NCBI GenBank assembly: GCA_030653175.1
Contig: JAURZV010000054.1
Coordinates: forward strand, 1-64,000
Source: Methylobacter sp.
GTDB lineage: Bacteria; Pseudomonadota; Gammaproteobacteria; Methylococcales; Methylomonadaceae
DNA: 64,000 nucleotides
Direction of reading: 5' to 3'
Shown here: positions 62,948-64,000 of the stretch, piece by piece
Layout: the number at the start of each line of letters is the position of its first letter
Position numbering within the stretch: the stretch's first letter is position 1
Position numbers and translations under genes: made by a program
The notes under the pieces: generated by a model
What the model was told of the DNA's origin: nothing
Database searches by the model: none
The model's input: the letters and a program-made list of their open reading frames with translations, nothing else

Positions 62948-64000
62948 TTATGGACCTTTTCGTGTCAACAAGATGGGCATATTGTCCTGCTGATCAGGGG
63001 CAACCTCCAACATCCTCAAGGCTCCCGCCATTACTTTGGAAAACACCGGAGCTGAGACTATCCCGCCGTAGTATTGACCCGCAGAAGGTTCATCAACCAT
63101 GACTACGATAATCAATCGCGGATTTTTGGCTGGCGCCATGCCCGCAAAAACAGAAAAATACCTTTTCTCGACATATCCGCCCGCACCGGCTTTTTTTACC
63201 GTCCCGGTTTTACCGGCTGCGCTGTAGCCATCGACTCTACCCTCATAGGCGGTACCGTCTTTCATAAGCACAGTCTCCAGCATGGCTCTGACTCTCTTGG
63301 CCGTCTTGGCGGAAAACACCCGCTGCTGATCAACATCCTCATCCCGCCTTAACAAGCTAACCGAGTGCAAAATGCCGTCATCTGCCAATGCCGTATAAGC
63401 TCTTGCCAACTGGAGTGCAGAGGCGCTTACACCGTAGCCGAATGACAAAGTCGCCCTATCAAATTCGTGCCAGCTTTGGTAATCAAGCAAGCTTCCACTG
63501 GCTTCTCCGGGAAAGCCGGAGCCGGCAGCAACGCCAAAACCCAGCTTATTGTAAATTCCCCAAAAATATTCCGGCGGCATTCGCAATGCCATCTGACTTA
63601 CCGCAACATTGCTGGATTTTTTCAACACTCCTGTCAAATCCAGCGTTCCATAATTATGCACATCCTTAACCAGATGATTCCCGACCTGATAGAATCCGTG
63701 GGTTTCAAAAACCTCATTCGGCTTTATATACCCCCCGTCCAAGGCAGCCGCGACAACAAACGGCTTGACCGTCGATCCGGGTTCGAATACATCGGTTAAC
63801 GATCTATTCCTGTACAGACTTTCCTTTAAACTCTTTCTGCTATTCGGGTTAAATGACGGCTGATTCACTGCCGCCAGAATTTCCCCGCTCTTTGCATCCA
63901 ATACCACCAGTGCCGCTGATTTTGCTTTGTTAAGGTTAACGGCCAGCTGCAACTCCCGATATGCCAAATACTGGATGCGTTGATCAATGCTTAGCTCCAG
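62948..64000 (-). CDS. ftsI: Septal transpeptidase FtsI (PBP3), C-terminal part
   Basis: The last 351 codons of a class B penicillin-binding protein; the frame is open to the window edge (LELSIDQRIQYLAYREL), so the N-terminal half is outside. The active-site serine is in EPGSTVKPFVVAA, the SxN motif in KSSNVAVSQMA and the KTG motif in SAAGKTGTVKKAG. All three catalytic motifs are intact. FtsI crosslinks septal peptidoglycan with FtsW. Confidence 0.94.
   Translation of the reverse strand: MELSIDQRIQYLAYRELQLAVNLNKAKSAALVVLDAKSGEILAAVNQPSFNPNSRKSLKESLYRNRSLTDVFEPGSTVKPFVVAAALDGGYIKPNEVFETHGFYQVGNHLVKDVHNYGTLDLTGVLKKSSNVAVSQMALRMPPEYFWGIYNKLGFGVAAGSGFPGEASGSLLDYQSWHEFDRATLSFGYGVSASALQLARAYTALADDGILHSVSLLRRDEDVDQQRVFSAKTAKRVRAMLETVLMKDGTAYEGRVDGYSAAGKTGTVKKAGAGGYVEKRYFSVFAGMAPAKNPRLIIVVMVDEPSAGQYYGGIVSAPVFSKVMAGALRMLEVAPDQQDNMPILLTRKGP

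Overview
The window looks like a chromosomal segment of a gammaproteobacterium. Division and cell-wall genes lie in the classical order (ftsI-murE-murF-mraY-murD-ftsW-murG-murC-murB-ddl-ftsQ-ftsA-ftsZ-lpxC), the MurE has the meso-DAP motif, and there is a PhoB/PhoR pair and an LpxC. A soluble NAD-linked [NiFe] hydrogenase, an LEPR-type surface protein and the density of dispersed palindromes suggest a Methylococcales-like methanotroph, but no methane or methanol oxidation gene is present, so this placement is inference.

Layout. 1-5312: a decayed type I restriction operon (hsdR frameshifted, rhuM-like gene intact, hsdS truncated) between two 149-bp MITEs. 5392-9164: a HlyD-like adaptor gene followed by a PPC-repeat surface protein gene broken by an IS5-type remnant, then an IS630-type remnant. 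9400-17146: transketolase-family gene, ssb, an ABC-class ATPase, an ASCH protein, an acyltransferase and a HupE/UreJ protein. 17394-19948: a PRPP synthetase paired with an archaeal-type nucleoside (AMP) phosphorylase. 20187-21211: tag and a VOC enzyme. 21293-23263: a toxin-antitoxin patch with two decayed antitoxin genes and an intact three-gene toxin / antitoxin / SecB-like chaperone module. 23359-29897: aspartate aminotransferase, uvrB and clpB, with a duplicated clpB tail. 30098-36591: phoBR, a PhnD-like binding protein and a GGDEF-EAL protein. 37484-38401: a Met-rich secreted protein and mscL. 38756-45676: the operon hoxF-hoxU-hoxY-[antitoxin-toxin]-hoxH-hoxW-hypA-hypB. 45845-64000: dciA-like gene, lpxC and the dcw cluster down to a partial ftsI, mostly on the minus strand.

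The most unusual feature is a set of short palindromic repeat families that lie inside genes and keep the reading frame. A 51-bp unit (family A) encodes variants of GSLPxATLPPSLAV in a GGDEF protein (two tandem copies), HoxU, MurF and MurD, and related longer units lie in FtsQ and in front of ftsW, where the repeat end forms the Shine-Dalgarno. A 48-bp unit (family B) is 47/48 identical in murB and murE. A third (family C) is in phoR, the murF 3' end, the dciA-like gene and a gene after ssb. Other palindromes form part of MurG, the FtsW C-terminus and the HypB C-terminus. The pattern resembles the Rickettsia palindromic elements, but with different sequences and concentrated in essential cell-wall genes. 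Apart from these, many plain intergenic hairpins recur.
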